64,000 nt of DNA from Rhytidiadelphus loreus (GCA_947034895.1 OX344764.1:15066001-15130000), one strand, 5' to 3'. Counted from the first letter of the stretch, positions 35,200-48,233 are shown. Numbers and translations: made by a program. Notes: generated from the letters alone by a model not told the origin.

Positions 35200-38100
35200 C
35201 TAGGCATAGTCCCATATGCCTTGGGAATATAGACAAGAGAAAAATTTGTGAAGGGGAGTCTCAACAGTTCCAGGGAGGCAGTAAATGCAGTTGGTATTGA
35301 TGCCATGAGAGATTTGTGCTCGCCATGAGTTTACTGCCACCGCATTATGCCAGATCGACCACATGAATGCGGCTTCTTTCAAGGGTCTAGCTTTAATCCA
35401 AACCTCTTGCCAGTCAGGCTTGAAGTTGGTGAGTTTGAGATCAGGCCATTTCGACGAAATGGAGCGCCTAGGTGTCACCTGTTTGTTGAGTAATTTCCGA
35501 CCCATAGCAGCCGAGTAATTGAGGAGTGTGGTCCCATTGTCCCATCTCCAGCATCCCGGATCGAAAACCAATGAGTCGATGGCTCCAATGTAAAGAAGGT
35601 GTTGTGGACGATCTTTGCCTTTCTTTACTGATGTAACACGTAATCTACGTATAAAACCAAAGTGTCTAGATGTCTCTGAGCTGCAAGGTAGGAAGGATAA
35701 CTGCCTTGAGCTAGTGCCAATGGTAGCTCTGGTGATGTCTCCTGGAATGTTGATTGACTGGGCTGCGGTATTGATAATACCAGGAGACACTTCTCGAACT
35801 TGACAGGAAGCATATGGGATTGGATCCTCGAGCTGTCGAAACACTCCCAGCCACTCTCTTGTTTGTGCCTGTTCGAATTCCGTTGTCAACAATGAAATCC
35901 ATTTTGGGGGGATTTGGTTAATAAGGAAAAACCAGTGATGTCTTTCTGAGTCGGTGAGAGGGAATTCGGTGGAGACCTCCTCCCATGTTTTGAATGCACT
36001 GCTCGTAGGATTCCACAGGTCTTTGATTACTCGTAAGCCTGCTTGAGCTAGTTCTCGTCCCCTATCGGCTGAGAAATTGAAGTTGGATCCTATATAACTT
36101 GTCGACCACCAAATGTTAGTCATCAATACTTCATTAGCGTTGTTGGGGGAGATGAGTTCTACATGAGTTACCATTTTCTGCCAGGCCGAAACGATACGAT
36201 TCCATATTCTTGATCCTCTCGTTGCAGACGGTCTGTGCACCATGAGCCATGAGGTAGTCGGGTACCAGTACCCCATCTTGGGGTGAGGTTTCATTCGGTG
36301 AATTCTGTGTCTGAGAAGAATCTTCAGTCCAGATATGCCTGGTTCAACAACATACAACACCCATTTGGCTAGCAAGGTCGTAAGGGAGACTTCCGGGTCA
36401 AGGAGTTGAATGCCATCTGCGAATTTCGGAAGGCAACAATCCTCCCAGCTAACACGTGCCCTTGTAAGGTGCTCAGTACCGCTTCATAAGTAATTCCACA
36501 GGCTGCCCTTTATGGCTCTGATAGCTTGGATTGAGCCACCCCATATAGCAATGAAGTAATATAGGGTAGAAAGTAGCACAACATTGACTACAGTCACCCT
36601 ACCAGCCAGTGAGAGGCGTTGTGTGGCCCAGTAGGATATCTTCTTGGTAACCTTTTATTTGAGAAAATTATCAACATCTTCAATGTCAAGCGAGATTCCA
36701 AAGGGAGCCCCTAAGAGTTTAGAAAGTGAGCCTGGAGGCGCCCATGTGAGACCAAATTGCTGTAACTAGGGTGGGGGGATGTGCCGAAAACCAGTATCCC
36801 ACACTTTTGGTCCAGTTAACTACTAAACTTGAGGTGTCCCCAAACCGTTTAACCAAATTGACAATGTTATGTAGGTCTTCTTTCTAGCCTTGAATGGAGA
36901 ATCCAATATCATCCGCGAATTGAGAGAGGAGCTGTTGGGATTCGTTATCGGGGAGCTGAATACCATGTGTTTTGCCGAGTCGCATTTCTTCCTTGGCTGC
37001 CATATTAAAAGCCTCGCCCACTAGCAGAAATAAGTAAGGTGCTAGGGGACACCCCTGACGCAGTCCCCGTCGAATGGAAAAGGATTGGTCATTTTCCTGT
37101 TGATCAGCACTGAGGCCGATGTATCCTGAAGGAGCATCTGGACTGTGTGTGAGAAAGAATCTGAGATACCTAGTTTCTTCATGACCTTGAATAGGAAATC
37201 CCATGAGACTGTATCGTATGCCTTTGCAAAGTCAAGTTTCAGGAATATGAGATTCTGATGGAATTCTTTGGCCCATTCTACAATTTCATATTGAAAGAGA
37301 ACGTTATCTAGGATATACTTGAGAAGGAGGAAGGCTACCTGATCTAGGCTGATGACGTCTTTGAGTAGCTTCTGTAGTCGAATCTGTAATGTCTTGGCTA
37401 ATATTTTGTAGGAGACGTTGAGTAACGTAATCGAGCGCCAGTTGGAGAGGTTGGCTCTTTCTCCTGCCTTGAATATTAGAGCAATCACTCCCGATGTCAT
37501 CCCTTTCGATAATTGGCCTTGAGCTATCGAATTTTGGATCATCTTTGAATATCCGCTGCCGAGCAGATTCCAGAACTTGAGGAAAAAATCCACCGTAACC
37601 CCATCTAGGCTGGGGCTTCGACCTCGAGCCATTTACTTCAGCGCCTCATACAGCTCATCTTGCGTAATGGGTTCGATTAATTGGTGAGCCATGTCTGTGG
37701 TGAATCTGGTGGAAACACATGCTAGTATTCCAATACGGGTAGCTTCTAAATCTGGAGTGGACGGTGTATCAGAATATAAAGTCTCATAGTATGATCTACA
37801 TATGACTTCTAGATCGTCACTATTATGTCGGAGCGTACCTTGTGAATCTAGGAGTTCGGTGATGGTTGAGGTTTGTGGAGATTCGCGAACTGCCTGAAAA
37901 AATTCAGCAATCATCCGATCTCCATAGAGTCACCACCTGGATCGGGAGCGGACCTTCCGTCCTTCTAATTTGTGGGCCTCGAAGCTAACTAGACAGGACT
38001 TTATCGATTGGACTTCAGCGTGGAGGGACGACAAATGGGGGTCTTCCTGCAGAAGCCGTGATTGCTAGTCGAGGGTTCATCAAAGCCTTATTTCCTCCTC

Positions 38101-39055
38101 GCGATATGCCTGGGCTTGACGAATGCAAAACTTCCTATAGCCCCGAACGACTTTCTTGAGTTTGCCGAAAAAGGAGGCTTCCAGTGGTGCTCGCTCCCAT
38201 ATTGACCTAATTAGGGAGTCAGTTGTGTCTAAGTGGCTTGAGGACATAATCCAGCGGCCGGGTCGAAGTGTGCTGGGGGCTATCTCGATCTTCATCGACA
38301 CTGGACTGTGGTCAAATCTTGTGTTGTCCCCCCAGATTCTGTACTCCAGAATTTTCCTCATAGAGGTAGCTGCTTCAGGAAATATATAGATCTTGTCGAG
38401 TCAGGCCATAACCTTGGATCCATTGCTTCTGAGATTGTCCCATGAGTAGAGTTGGCTGGGAGCAGTAAGCGAAGGTTCGGCAACTTGGAGGGTTTCTTTT
38501 AAGGTATTGAAAAGTAGCTGTTCTTGGGCCGGAGGCATTTGCCTACATAAGTTGGATTTATCGCTTCAGCGTTCAACCATATTGAAGTCGCCAAGCAAAA
38601 TCCATCGGCATAACGTAGGGACTTCTCTGACTACTGTTTCCCAAAGGATACGCCGGGAATGTGAGTTACAAGGCGCATAAACATTGAGAAATCCAATATC
38701 GCCTCCAGGGACCCTGGAAAGGATGAACCATAAGATCCTGCCCCCAAAGAGAGAGCTTGATTGGGATACTAATGAGGACCATCGGGGAGAAATGAGAGCA
38801 ACGACTCCCCCTTTACCAACGTTAGATCCGTATGTATTGTAGTCGGGTTCTCCATCTGTTGAGAGGGTTAGGGCTTGTTTCTAAAGTGTTCGACCTAAAT
38901 TGGCTGTACCTTGACCTCGTAATTTGTGTTCCTGTAGAAATAAGAAATCAGTTGGATTCCTCTGTAAGTAGTTCCGAAGGTTATCGATGGTGGATTGGTC
39001 ATTAAGACCACGAACATTCTAAGAAAGAATTTTTAGTATCATACTTGGGATGGAT
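35200..39055 (-). pseudogene. LINE ORF2 relic: endonuclease, reverse transcriptase, zf-RVT
   Basis: The endonuclease (39055-38080) starts MILKILS then a stop where TGG is expected, then NVRGLND. Catalytic landmarks remain: LFLQEHKL, ILLGDFNMVE, FDHSPV. Reverse transcriptase (37914-36884) has SLDGVTVDFF, LKLDFAKAYDTVSWDFL, RRGLRQGCPLAPYLF and the active-site box QFADDIGF. The frame shifts near 37080, just before RRGLRQG. The C-terminal part (36375-35200) is open for 391 codons and ends in the zf-RVT signature KARPLKEAAFMWSIWHNAVA with the cysteines and histidine of CIYC…PLHKFFSC. In an active element this protein nicks target DNA and copies the RNA in place. Stops at 37633 and around 36.4-36.9 kb and the frameshift show decay. 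Confidence 0.88.
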
Positions 39056-39188
39056 CGAGGGATTGCCAAGCGCCCCCTGCGCAGTCAGAAACTATATTGG
39101 ACTTAAGGCCCCAGGTATCTAAAAGAGGGTCTAAGGTTACTAGTTCGATCCTAGCCTTTGGGATGCATGTCGCTCCGCTGTGCTGGTG

Positions 39189-41300
39189 TCAAGTTGTTGC
39201 TTTCAATTGGCGTAATGAGGGTTGAAAGTTTCCTGTGGTATCTAGCGGGAGTGGATCATCCGCTGCCCATTGCGGCAGTGACCCTGTTATATGGCTAAAG
39301 ACTTGGAGAGCCAATGACGTGCCATTGTCATGAGACAACGTATGTGGATCCCTGCATTCTAGATCTGCGGGTTGGGGAAAGAAATGATCTAGCGTATCGG
39401 GCATTGAGGCGGTGAGTGGTTGAGTCCGTGAATTACCGGATCTCTGGTTGCCTCTACGGGATGGAGAATCATGATTGTTTAGAAATTGGTGAGTTCCTGG
39501 CTGGGTTGGGAGAGGTTGTGGGTGGGTCGGTACACTAGGTAATTGACTACGGTTCATTTTGATTGGGTGAGTGTTGGAGGAGTTTATGATGCTAGGATCT
39601 CTATGTAGCTCGGTTGAGGTTGATTTTGGGAGGGGAGGAAATGCTAATTGGATGAGAGATGGGAATTCCATGTTTGAGTCTTGTTGTATGCAGGGAGAAG
39701 ATGTTGGGGTATCGGTAGTGAGAAGGTTTCTCTGTGAAGGAGGACTAGGCAAATTAGAGATGTGCCGTGGACTATGGAATGGGAAAAGTGTTGGGGGAGA
39801 GGAAAGTTGTCTTGGAGAAAGCTAGTCTCTGTTGTCTAGATGGTAGGTTGACGTAGGTGTTGATTTGTAGGGCGCGTCAGGTGTTTTGTGATGAAGGTGG
39901 GAGAGGGAATTTGGCCGAGGTTCAGTAGGAGGGGATACTATCTGTGGACCGGAGGTTGTAGCTTCGTCCCTCCGTCTCTCCTAGGAGACTCTTCTCTCCC
40001 AGTAATGGCTGGAGCTTGCTAGGGTCGGTAATCTCCCTTTTCGACGATAAACCACTAGAATGAAACCTTCTTCATCTGGAATTGAAGAATTTCGAAAGTT
40101 AGATTTCTGGTTGCTTCCGTGTCTGTTGAAGCGTCGATCCCGCTTCTTTTTCGATGTGGAGCTCCTTTGGGTTGGCTTCCTGTCAATGTCACGTGAACCG
40201 ACGGTGTTGACTCTACTGGGAGGGGCTTGGGTGTATCGGCCAGGGTTGTTCGGGATGGCTTTGTTACTAAGCAGGGTGGGGCAATCTATCAGAGCATGGG
40301 AGGAGGCCAGACAGTTTTGACAACTGAGGGAGGGGTCCTCATACACTATACCTATCACTGCTACTCGGCCTTGTGCATCTTGAATGTGGATATTATGAGT
40401 CTACCCTTGGAAAATATCAAGAGCCACACAATATCAATGGTTATTGATGGCAGGATTGGGAATATCTTTGGCTACTATGCGTCCTAGGGTTTGTATGAGC
40501 ATTTTAGAGAAGAATATGTATTCTAATGGTAGTTTGTGTATGGATAACCAGCATGGTACAGAGGGGCCTATGGGGGCATCTGGATTGAAGGCAGGTTGCC
40601 AGCGTTGGTAGGTACCCTCATCCCCAGGAAACCGATGAAGCAACAGATTGAGGGATTTTTCCATTGTTGCTTCACTATCAAGTTTCACGTATTGGAATCT
40701 TTCCCCAGCTGTTTTGTGGAGAACAATGTGGTTGGGGTGTATGAGTCTGTCTAGATCTTCTAGCCAGGAAATCTTGGATTGTTCGTCTATTGTTCCACCC
40801 ACAAAACTAGCAATAATAACGTGTTGCTGAAGGTGTACCGTCTCCTGTGCTAAAGCAGAGGAATCAATGAAGGTATGAGGCAGTAGCTTACATGGTTGAA
40901 TAAGAAGCCCTGCCTAGTTACGGTGGAGGTGTGGAGGTAGATATTCCCCCTCTGCATTGGCGAATGGGTTGAGCGTTGATGATGCATGTGTAGCCCAGGC
41001 TAATTCTTGCTTCCCATTGTGTTGACTACGTACTCCCGGTAGGTGCTGCGCCTGTGGGTCCGGGGCAGAGCTTGGTGTCCTTGGGTTCTCCTGGTCTGGA
41101 CGATTGCGTTGCTGACGCAAGGTTCCTCCGTACACCTCCTGTTGAGTGCCATTCCTGTCATAGTTTCTGACTACGGGTTGAGATCCAGATTTATTGGCCC
41201 TAGCGTTATGAGCTTTAGCTAACTGACGATGAAGAAGTAGGTAATGATCTCCGGATTAGTGGCAGCCTTCTCTCACATCATCCCTATAGGATCCCATTGC
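39189..41300 (-). pseudogene. LINE ORF1 relic (RNA-binding, zinc knuckle)
   Basis: The minus strand encodes a broken ORF1: a variable head near 41135-40914, a DUF4283-like core at 40802-40434 (WLEDLDRLIHPNHIVLHKTA; VPCWLSIHKLPLEYIFF), a CCHC knuckle CQNCLASSHALIDC at 40358-39981 followed by a basic stretch, then a proline- and serine-rich tail at 39752-39189. At least three stops or frameshifts separate the pieces. ORF1 proteins coat LINE RNA. Confidence 0.75.
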
Positions 41301-41656
41301 TATATCTATAATCGATACAGAGGGTTGGCTTGAAGGAAAATTGAACGGATTAGGGTTTGGAGTAAGTGAGAATGCGAGCTATGAAGAACTGAGTGGATCA
41401 AATTCTAAGATTCGATCCACCACTAGTACCCCTTTGGCATACACAGATCTGCACAAGTCACAACACTTGTTCCAAGAGAGCGATGTTCTTGATTCAATAA
41501 GAAAGTCTGCAATAGTTTGGCGCCGGAGCTCCGCCTGCGACACTCATCGTGCTCTCATCGTCGTCAATTTGTTTATATATATAATACATTTGTTTATAAT
41601 ACATTTTGTTTATAATACATTTTCATAATTTTGGAAATTTGGACTACACATGATTC

Positions 41657-42172
41657 TCAATCCCTAAGCGCTCCGACATCCAGCTTCTAGATGACAAATA
41701 GATTGAAATTGGCATTTCTTTCTCATTACTGCTTGGATGAAAGTCATTTTAATTTGTGAAGATATTTTATGAAGTTGTTTTTCTATCTAATGGTTGGATT
41801 TGGTGCTACTAGAATACATGTTTTTTTTAAATTACAAATATGAAAGTATGTCAAGTGGTTGACCAAGACAAAATTGCATTGACTTTGGATTTGCAAAAAT
41901 GAAGTCATAGATTTAAAGAACAAAAAAAATTCAAAAAATCACTATGTGAAGAGAACCTCATTCCAAATCCATTCCAACAAGTTTTACTCAAAAAATGATA
42001 ATATTTTGATTGTAATCAAGTTTAGAAGGAATTTTAAATTTCCCTTTCAAAATTTATAAAAAAAATATTGGTGATGGTATTGGTAAATCTAACCATATGG
42101 ATGGAATCTAAAACTCAAAATTACAACTTTTATTTGTATATCACTTCCAAATTAGGGACGTTTAGGGATTAA
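41657..42172. mobile_element. TTAA-flanked element, family C, copy 1
   Basis: The left end is TCAATCCCTAAGCGCTCCGA and the right end CGTTTAGGGATTAA, an imperfect inverted pair. The interior matches 43818-44397 in order (TTGGATGAAAGTCAT, TTATGAAGTTGT, TTGGATTTGGTG, GAGAACCT). Non-coding. Confidence 0.6.
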
Positions 42173-42578
42173 CAACTAAAAGACTATTATAAAATGTTGT
42201 TAACTCATATAATATATTGAAATCCCATTATATAGTAACATACAATCCATACTATTTAGTTTTGTGTTACTGCCATGCCAAATAATTCATAGTAGAAAAC
42301 TATCTAATTCTTGCAATGATATTCAAAATTTTATATAACATTGTTCAAAATGAAGAGTGATTTAAGATCAATCCTTCAGAAGAACAATTCCATTCTAACA
42401 AGGCCATCTGAACTCATTGATTTAGTCTCTAGATCATACATGAATTTCAATATAATCTTTTTGTTACATGAAAGTACACGTGATCTTCTAAATTGATAAA
42501 TCTCTACTTATTTAATTATTTTTTATAAGTTTTAATCTTAAAAAATTGAAATATATTGGTAAATATAGCAAAAGCAAC

Positions 42579-43159
42579 CCCAGGGAGGACACTCTTCACG
42601 TTTTAGCAACCCACATGTGGCGGAAAAAGTAATACAAGTAATACACCTAAAAATTTAATTTTTTTTTCAAAAAAAATAATTACGGATAGATTTTACTACT
42701 TTAAAAGTTTATGTTTTGAATTATTGGTATTTTTTTATGCTAATAGTAATTAGTTATAAATTTTTGAAGAAAAAAGATACACTGTAAAGCTGAAAATAAC
42801 TTTCACACCTCTATATTATATAAGGAAAAAAATTTGAAAAAAAAAAAAAAAATTCTATTGAATATCTTTCTATTGAAAGTTTATTTTGGTTGAATATTGA
42901 TGCAATATTCATCTTCATGTGAGCTCTATAAATATTTTAGTTGGAGAACATGCCATTTTAGTTCATTTTTCAACCCTTTCTAGACAATATATCTTATGTT
43001 ATTTGGAATTGAAATTTTTGTCAATAGAAACCTTTAGTCATTGTTAAACAAAGCTCAAAATTTTAGGATGAAATTATAGTTTAGTCAAGGTGTATTACAT
43101 GTATTACTTTTTCCGCCACCACACATGGGTACCCCAAATGTAGTGAGAGTGTCCCCGTG
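42579..43159. mobile_element. hAT- or Mutator-like foldback element, about 580 bp
   Basis: The terminal inverted repeats run about 65 bp. The left end begins CCCAGGGAGGACACTC and includes TGGCGGAAAAAGTAATACA. The right end is the reverse complement with the same block (TGTATTACTTTTTCCGCCA) and closes GAGTGTCCCCGTG. Flanks AAAGCAAC (42571-42578) and AAAGCAAT (43160-43167) form an 8-bp duplication with one mismatch, fitting hAT. The interior has no transposase. Confidence 0.75.
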
Positions 43160-43817
43160 AAAGCAATTCAATTGATTTGATTTGGTAAAATCCCTTGTAA
43201 AGAATAGTGTGAAAACCTTTTGATTAATTATTTTCTTTCACATATAATAGATCATTGATGAAATTGATTATCAAGTCAAAAGACCACCATCAACCTAAAT
43301 TTAGTACCTATATAATTGAATAGTAAAATTTTGATCATTTCCATGTGTCAATACATTGACAATTTTTGTAGCAGATGTTGAGTTTTGTAAAAAATTTAGT
43401 GGAAAAATTAAATTATTGTGAATTTTTAGAGTGTAGTTTGTACATAAAATTATATCAATTACTATATATATGTATATTTATATATAGATATAGATATAAA
43501 AGAATAGTTTTAGGATTTTGATGAAGAATTAAAGTTAGAATGTGAAATAATATTTTTCTAAATTTAAATTGGAAAATTATTTTTAAAGAAAAAATGAAAA
43601 AATGAAAAAATACACAGTCAATATTGTCTTATTTGGATTTTAACATACAGAGCTTCCAATTGCAATAACTTCTTGAATTTTTGGATATTTCTAAAGTTTT
43701 AAAATGGAGTAGCAAGTATGATTTAGTAGGCTTCATTTAAAAAAAAATTCAAATTAAAAAAAGAAGTACTTTTGAAGTTACAATCAAATTTGACCAAAAT
43801 GCATCCATTCTTAGGGA

Positions 43818-44397
43818 TTAACCCCGGAGCGCTCCAATGTCCAATTTCTAAACGATGTACAAGTTCAAAATTAGACTTCTTTCTCATTATAGCTTGGATG
43901 AAAGTCATCCTAATTTTAGAGATACTTTATGAAGTTGTGGTCCTATCCAAGAGTTGGATTTGGTGTTATTAGAACACATATTTTTCTAAAATTACAAATG
44001 TGGAAGTATGTGAAGTGGTTTTGCATTAATTCTAGTTCAACCTTGGAATTGCAAAAATGAGGTCATAGACTCAAATAACACAAAAATTCCAAAAGAAATC
44101 CATATTAAGAGAACCTTATTTCAAATCCTTTATAAAAAAATTTACCTCAAAAATGATAATATTTTGCTTGTAAATTGTAATTGAATTTTGAAGGAATTTT
44201 GAATTTTTCCTTTTTTAATTTATAGAAAAATATTGGTAATAGCATTGATGAATCTAATCATATGGATAGAATCTAAAACTAAAATTCTACAACTTCCATT
44301 TGTTTCTCAATTCCAAAATATTCTTCCAAATAGTACTTTATGATGATTTTTCTGAAATTGTCAATTTTGGAGATGAGTCTAGACGCATAGGAATTAA
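43818..44397. mobile_element. TTAA-flanked element, family C, copy 2
   Basis: It starts TTAACCCCGGAGCGCTCC and ends ACGCATAGGAATTAA. It is collinear with 41657-42172 throughout. Non-coding. Confidence 0.6.
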
Positions 44398-44950
44398 AGG
44401 GTTTGAGTCAAATGAAGGCAAAGATTGATGAGGGTTTCATTAGAGATAATTCGGGACCATAGGACTTTCTAGAGGGTCATAGGACTTTTTTCAATAAGCC
44501 AAATACAATGAAAAGTAAAAATTTAAAAATAAAAAATTAGGTGCCACGTGATCACTTCATGTGCTACATTAGATTCGTGATTTACTTCTTTCTTTTAAAA
44601 TTCATTTAAAATTTTAAAAATATTATTTTTTATTTCCCTCGATTTACATTGCTGACGAAAGTCAAATGGCCGTATAGTGGCCCTTGATTTTCTCTAATGT
44701 ACACGTGTGCTTTACCCGTCCCAAACAATCAAGCCCAAAGTACAAAGCCTAGGGGTAGGTAATACTTTGTCAATATTTCAAAGTCATTGGCCGCATATGC
44801 TAATGAAATATTCATACCAGATAGTACCGGTACCTGTATTCCAGGATTGGGCAATCACTCCTACGCTTTTACAGTGGCCTGAAAAAATCATCCCTGAACT
44901 TTGGCCTTTATATCCCCATAATGCATTTTTCCACCCTATTTGTGAACCCC

Positions 44951-45372
44951 TTTACCCGTAAAGGACTGGGGTGTTTTTCACAAACAAATATCCAAAACTA
45001 CCACTTTCTAAAGCATTTAGCATAATTGAAATATGAAATATGAAATATGAAAACAAGAAGAAGCTTTTTTCTTCATTTTCAACCACAAATTATTTCTCTA
45101 TACTACTATGAGAATGTGTGGAAAAAGTTTCAACCCATTCGGCTTCATCAAATTGTAAGATATAAGCGTTCAAACTTCAAAGTTAATGAAAAAAACTTCA
45201 TACCTTACCTAATTGTTTGCCCTCTCTATTAGCACGCTACCCAAGTTGCCTCTAAACTTTTGAGCCCCATAACTTTTGACGTACATCTTTGGTGAGAACT
45301 TCACTTTCATTCTCTCAAAAATTGACTTCAGAGTAACCTACTCCAAATGGACAATTGTCCTTTAGAGGTTAA
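44951..45372. mobile_element. TTAA-type element, family D
   Basis: The ends TTTACCCGTAAAGGAC and GTCCTTTAGAGGTTAA are inverted to each other. The block GAGAATGTGTGGAAAAAGTTTC recurs in a diverged copy near 48610-48640. Its right TTAA is also the left end of the next element. Confidence 0.5.
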
Positions 45373-45942
45373 AAGACGAAGCTACCATTCAACATATGCA
45401 AGAAATGTTGTGTAGGTTTACACAAAGTCAATTATAAATGCATGTTCACGAATTTGGTACAAAATGTGAACATATACCCCCTTGGTCGGAAAATATATAT
45501 TTTTTCCTATTATGTACTTGGATCAAGAAGTTATGATGCCCAAAACTTCTCAAGCAAGAAAGGCAAGTTCAAGCATTATGTGCAATTTAACTCCTCTACT
45601 TTTGAATTTTGGCAAGTATATAACTAACATAATATAGGATGCAACTATAAAAAAAAAAAAACCCATGTATAGATCAAAAATCTCACTCTAGGGAGTTAGA
45701 GTTTGCTAACTTTATTAGATGAGGTCGAGAAAACAATCTTTTGACTTCAAGTACTATTATTTTTTCAATCTACATAGCCAAAGTTTTTGAATTTTTTCCA
45801 CACATTCTAATAGTAGTCTAGTAAAAAATAGTTTGGTTGAAATTCAACAAAAAACTTTATATATTCATTTTTTTCACATTGTCCTAAAATGTGATTTTTG
45901 ACAATCTTTGCCCAAAATGTGCCCAAGACCTTATGGATTTAA
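45369..45942. mobile_element. TTAA-flanked element, family B, copy 2
   Basis: It is collinear with 11951-12534 (CATATACCCCCTTGG, AAACCCATGTATAG, CACACATTCTAATAGTAGTCTAGT, GTCCTAAAATGTGATTTTTG). It ends GACCTTATGGATTTAA. It shares the TTAA at 45369-45372 with family D, so two elements abut. Confidence 0.6.
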
Positions 45943-47108
45943 CAAGAAGAGTGAGTCCTATTTTGGGCAAATATGATGTTGTAGAGTGAGTCCTAGGACA
46001 TCATATTTTGAAGATTAATTTTTTTATTAATAGTCTTTAATCTTTATCTCTAAAACATTGCAAAGCTACATGACAAAGCCATATGGATATTGTACTACAT
46101 CCCATTTTCTTGTACAAAACCATGTAAGGCTCGAAACTACTATTTGGATATAGGCCAATATACCCTCAATTGTTTGCATATAAAACTAGATATAAAACAT
46201 AACAAAGTTGGGGGTGACTATGTGGCATTAAAGAAAATTTGGGGCCTCAAGAAGGTCCCTAGACTCTAAACTTTGGACCAACAATGCAAAAAGTCTAAAT
46301 AAAAATTTAATACTTTTGTTTTTAAAAAAAATACTAATTTTTTATTTGGACTATTGGTCCATACATGGAAGCCCTCTTAAGGCCCCATTTCTTTAATGAA
46401 GCCCTCAACCTTTGCCATCATAGAGAGGTGAAGTGAACTATGCAAGAATCCCTTACATGTTATCCACAAAAGAATGTGATACTACATCTTTTGAGCTCAT
46501 TGTCATTGTGTGACACAATGTCACAACGAGGTAAAAGAAAATTGGATTTATTTATTTTTTCATCCCCCCCCCCCACATACACATTGGTGAATTAAAAAAA
46601 TTAAAAAATTAAAAAAATTAAAAAGCGTTTTTTGAATGCCCCCCATCCCACCCTTTTGTAATTTTCAAATGGCCAGGGTGGGGTTGGCATTCGATATAGA
46701 ACATGTACGTTAGACTTGCAGGTACCTAGCCTCCTCCTCAAGATCGAATGACCTGTGAAGATTCTTTCCAAGATCAATGGCCCCAATTTTTTTGTCACAC
46801 TCCTCCAAATAAACAGCACCAAAGGGTTTTTTTTAATTATTTTTTTCCATGGAACGATCCTTGTTTTTTTGGCAGTAGGGAGACAGGGGGCATCAAAACA
46901 CCACCAAACACATCTTCTCAGTACATTGTCAAGTAATACTCACAAGCAACAATTCTAAGAAGGAAAAAATAAAGACAAACTACATTATTTCTAACAACTG
47001 AGTCTTTCACCTAAAATTCCTCATCGAAGAGAAAGTTTGACTTACCTAAGCAAGCCCATCAACTCGAATTGCTAGTGTAACCACAAGTCATCCATACTTG
47101 AAGTCCTA

Positions 47109-47339
47109 TTAACCCTTAAGTGCTCCGATGTCCATATTCTAGATGATGAACAAAGGACTTCGAGGCGTTGTTCTATCCAACGAACTTTTCATTCATCCAA
47201 TGTCACATTGAATCTTGAAAAGACAACCTTACTTAATGATCATTTTCATGAAATTGCAGTAAATGACATTTCTGGAAAAAGATCAGTAAGCAAAAACGTG
47301 CCAAAATTAGAAAAAGGATCAAGGCGTTAAAGGGGTTAA
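47109..47339. mobile_element. TTAA-flanked element, family C, short form (231 bp)
   Basis: It starts TTAACCCTTAAGTGCTCCGA and ends AAGGCGTTAAAGGGGTTAA. The left 45 bp match family C (GCTCCGATGTCCATATTCTAGATGATG). An internal deletion relative to 43818-44397 gives a classic miniature form. Confidence 0.65.
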
Positions 47340-47559
47340 TTATTGCCAGAAATTTTCTGCACTCGCAGCATCAGCCAGGTCTCGTAGAACAATTTCTGCC
47401 GCTCAAGTTTCTCTAAATAATGTGGTCTCCACGGCACTCCCCAGATTTGTCATACTCACCTTAATTTGTTAGAGCGTCTTGCCATCTTAATTTCACTCTC
47501 GGATGGCTCAGTAAATGCCCTTGTTCCATACTCACTTGATCGATCGATGCATGTCGTAG

Positions 47560-48233
47560 CTAGCTAGCACTAGCTAGGAACTGTTGCAGAGCCAATTCAA
47601 GCAATGCCGCTGAAGATACATTCTCCACCCAACATTTGCGTGACCAGCTACAGGCGTCATGTGTTGCAACAGACTCGAAATTAAGATCTAAGAGCCACCA
47701 GTTGTAGGACCATGCGCGCATGATGACCTCCATCTCCTCCATCTCCATCACCGACGCCTTGCATGAGCTGTTGAACAAGCTAGGTTCCCTGCAACAAGGC
47801 TCCTCGATCGATCATAACTAGTTGCCCTACGTACAATACTTGGGCCACCCTGCCTGCTACCTATCACCACTTCCAATTAATTGCTCTCACAAGATTACCC
47901 CAAGATTGAGTGGCATATATACGCATGTTGGCAATTCGATTCGTTTCGATCATTTGCAGCTAGTCGGTCCGTCTGTGCCTGGAGGTTTTGTAGAGCATCT
48001 AAAACCGCTTGACGCTGATCATCTTGACTAGCTGGCCTGGTTGTGGTGCCTGCCGCCGCGTCCTTACTTGCAACACTACAGCAAGTGTTGCCGTTTAGTT
48101 TGTCCACTGAATGTTTAATTACACCTGCACGTATTGTTTGTCTCTTAGCGCAGCTTCGAAGTTGACAAAGCCCGTGTACGCATCCAGTTGACACGCTCAT
48201 GAATGCCTCTTGGAATCCACTGTGTATATACAA
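47560..48233 (-). other. Unrecognised coding-like fragments
   Basis: Two minus-strand open stretches, 48233-47895 and 47778-47560, have coding-like codon use in otherwise AT-rich DNA. The first contains ASQDDQRQAVLDALQNLQAQ, which could form a short coiled coil, followed by TDRLAANDRN. The second is rich in Trp, Ser and Cys. I do not recognise either. They could be remnants of a retrotransposon gag or of a small lineage-specific gene. No splice model joining them is convincing. Confidence 0.25.

Larger units (their letters stand above)
34644..41590 (-). mobile_element. L1-type LINE, nearly full length, inactive
   Basis: The 3' poly(A) appears as poly(T) at 34644-34658. Upstream on the minus strand are, in 3' to 5' order, a zf-RVT tail, reverse transcriptase, endonuclease, and ORF1 with a zinc knuckle, spanning almost 7 kb. 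Flanking sequences (…TTTTATAATAC before the poly(T); TTTATAATAC repeated near 41592-41618) suggest the target duplication, but the right flank has several copies so the 5' end is uncertain by about 40 bp. Multiple stops and frameshifts make it non-autonomous now. Confidence 0.88.
41591..47108. other. AT-rich repeat region, no gene seen
   Basis: No reading frame of interest. Most of it can be assigned to TTAA-flanked elements (41657-42172, 43818-44397, 44951-45942) and one foldback element (42579-43159). Between them are AT-rich simple sequences such as (TTAAAAAA)n near 46592-46625 and a short C run at 46564-46574. Confidence 0.55.

Noticed and set aside
39571..40487. Plus-strand frames of 84-86 codons
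   Set aside because: Antisense to LINE ORF1.
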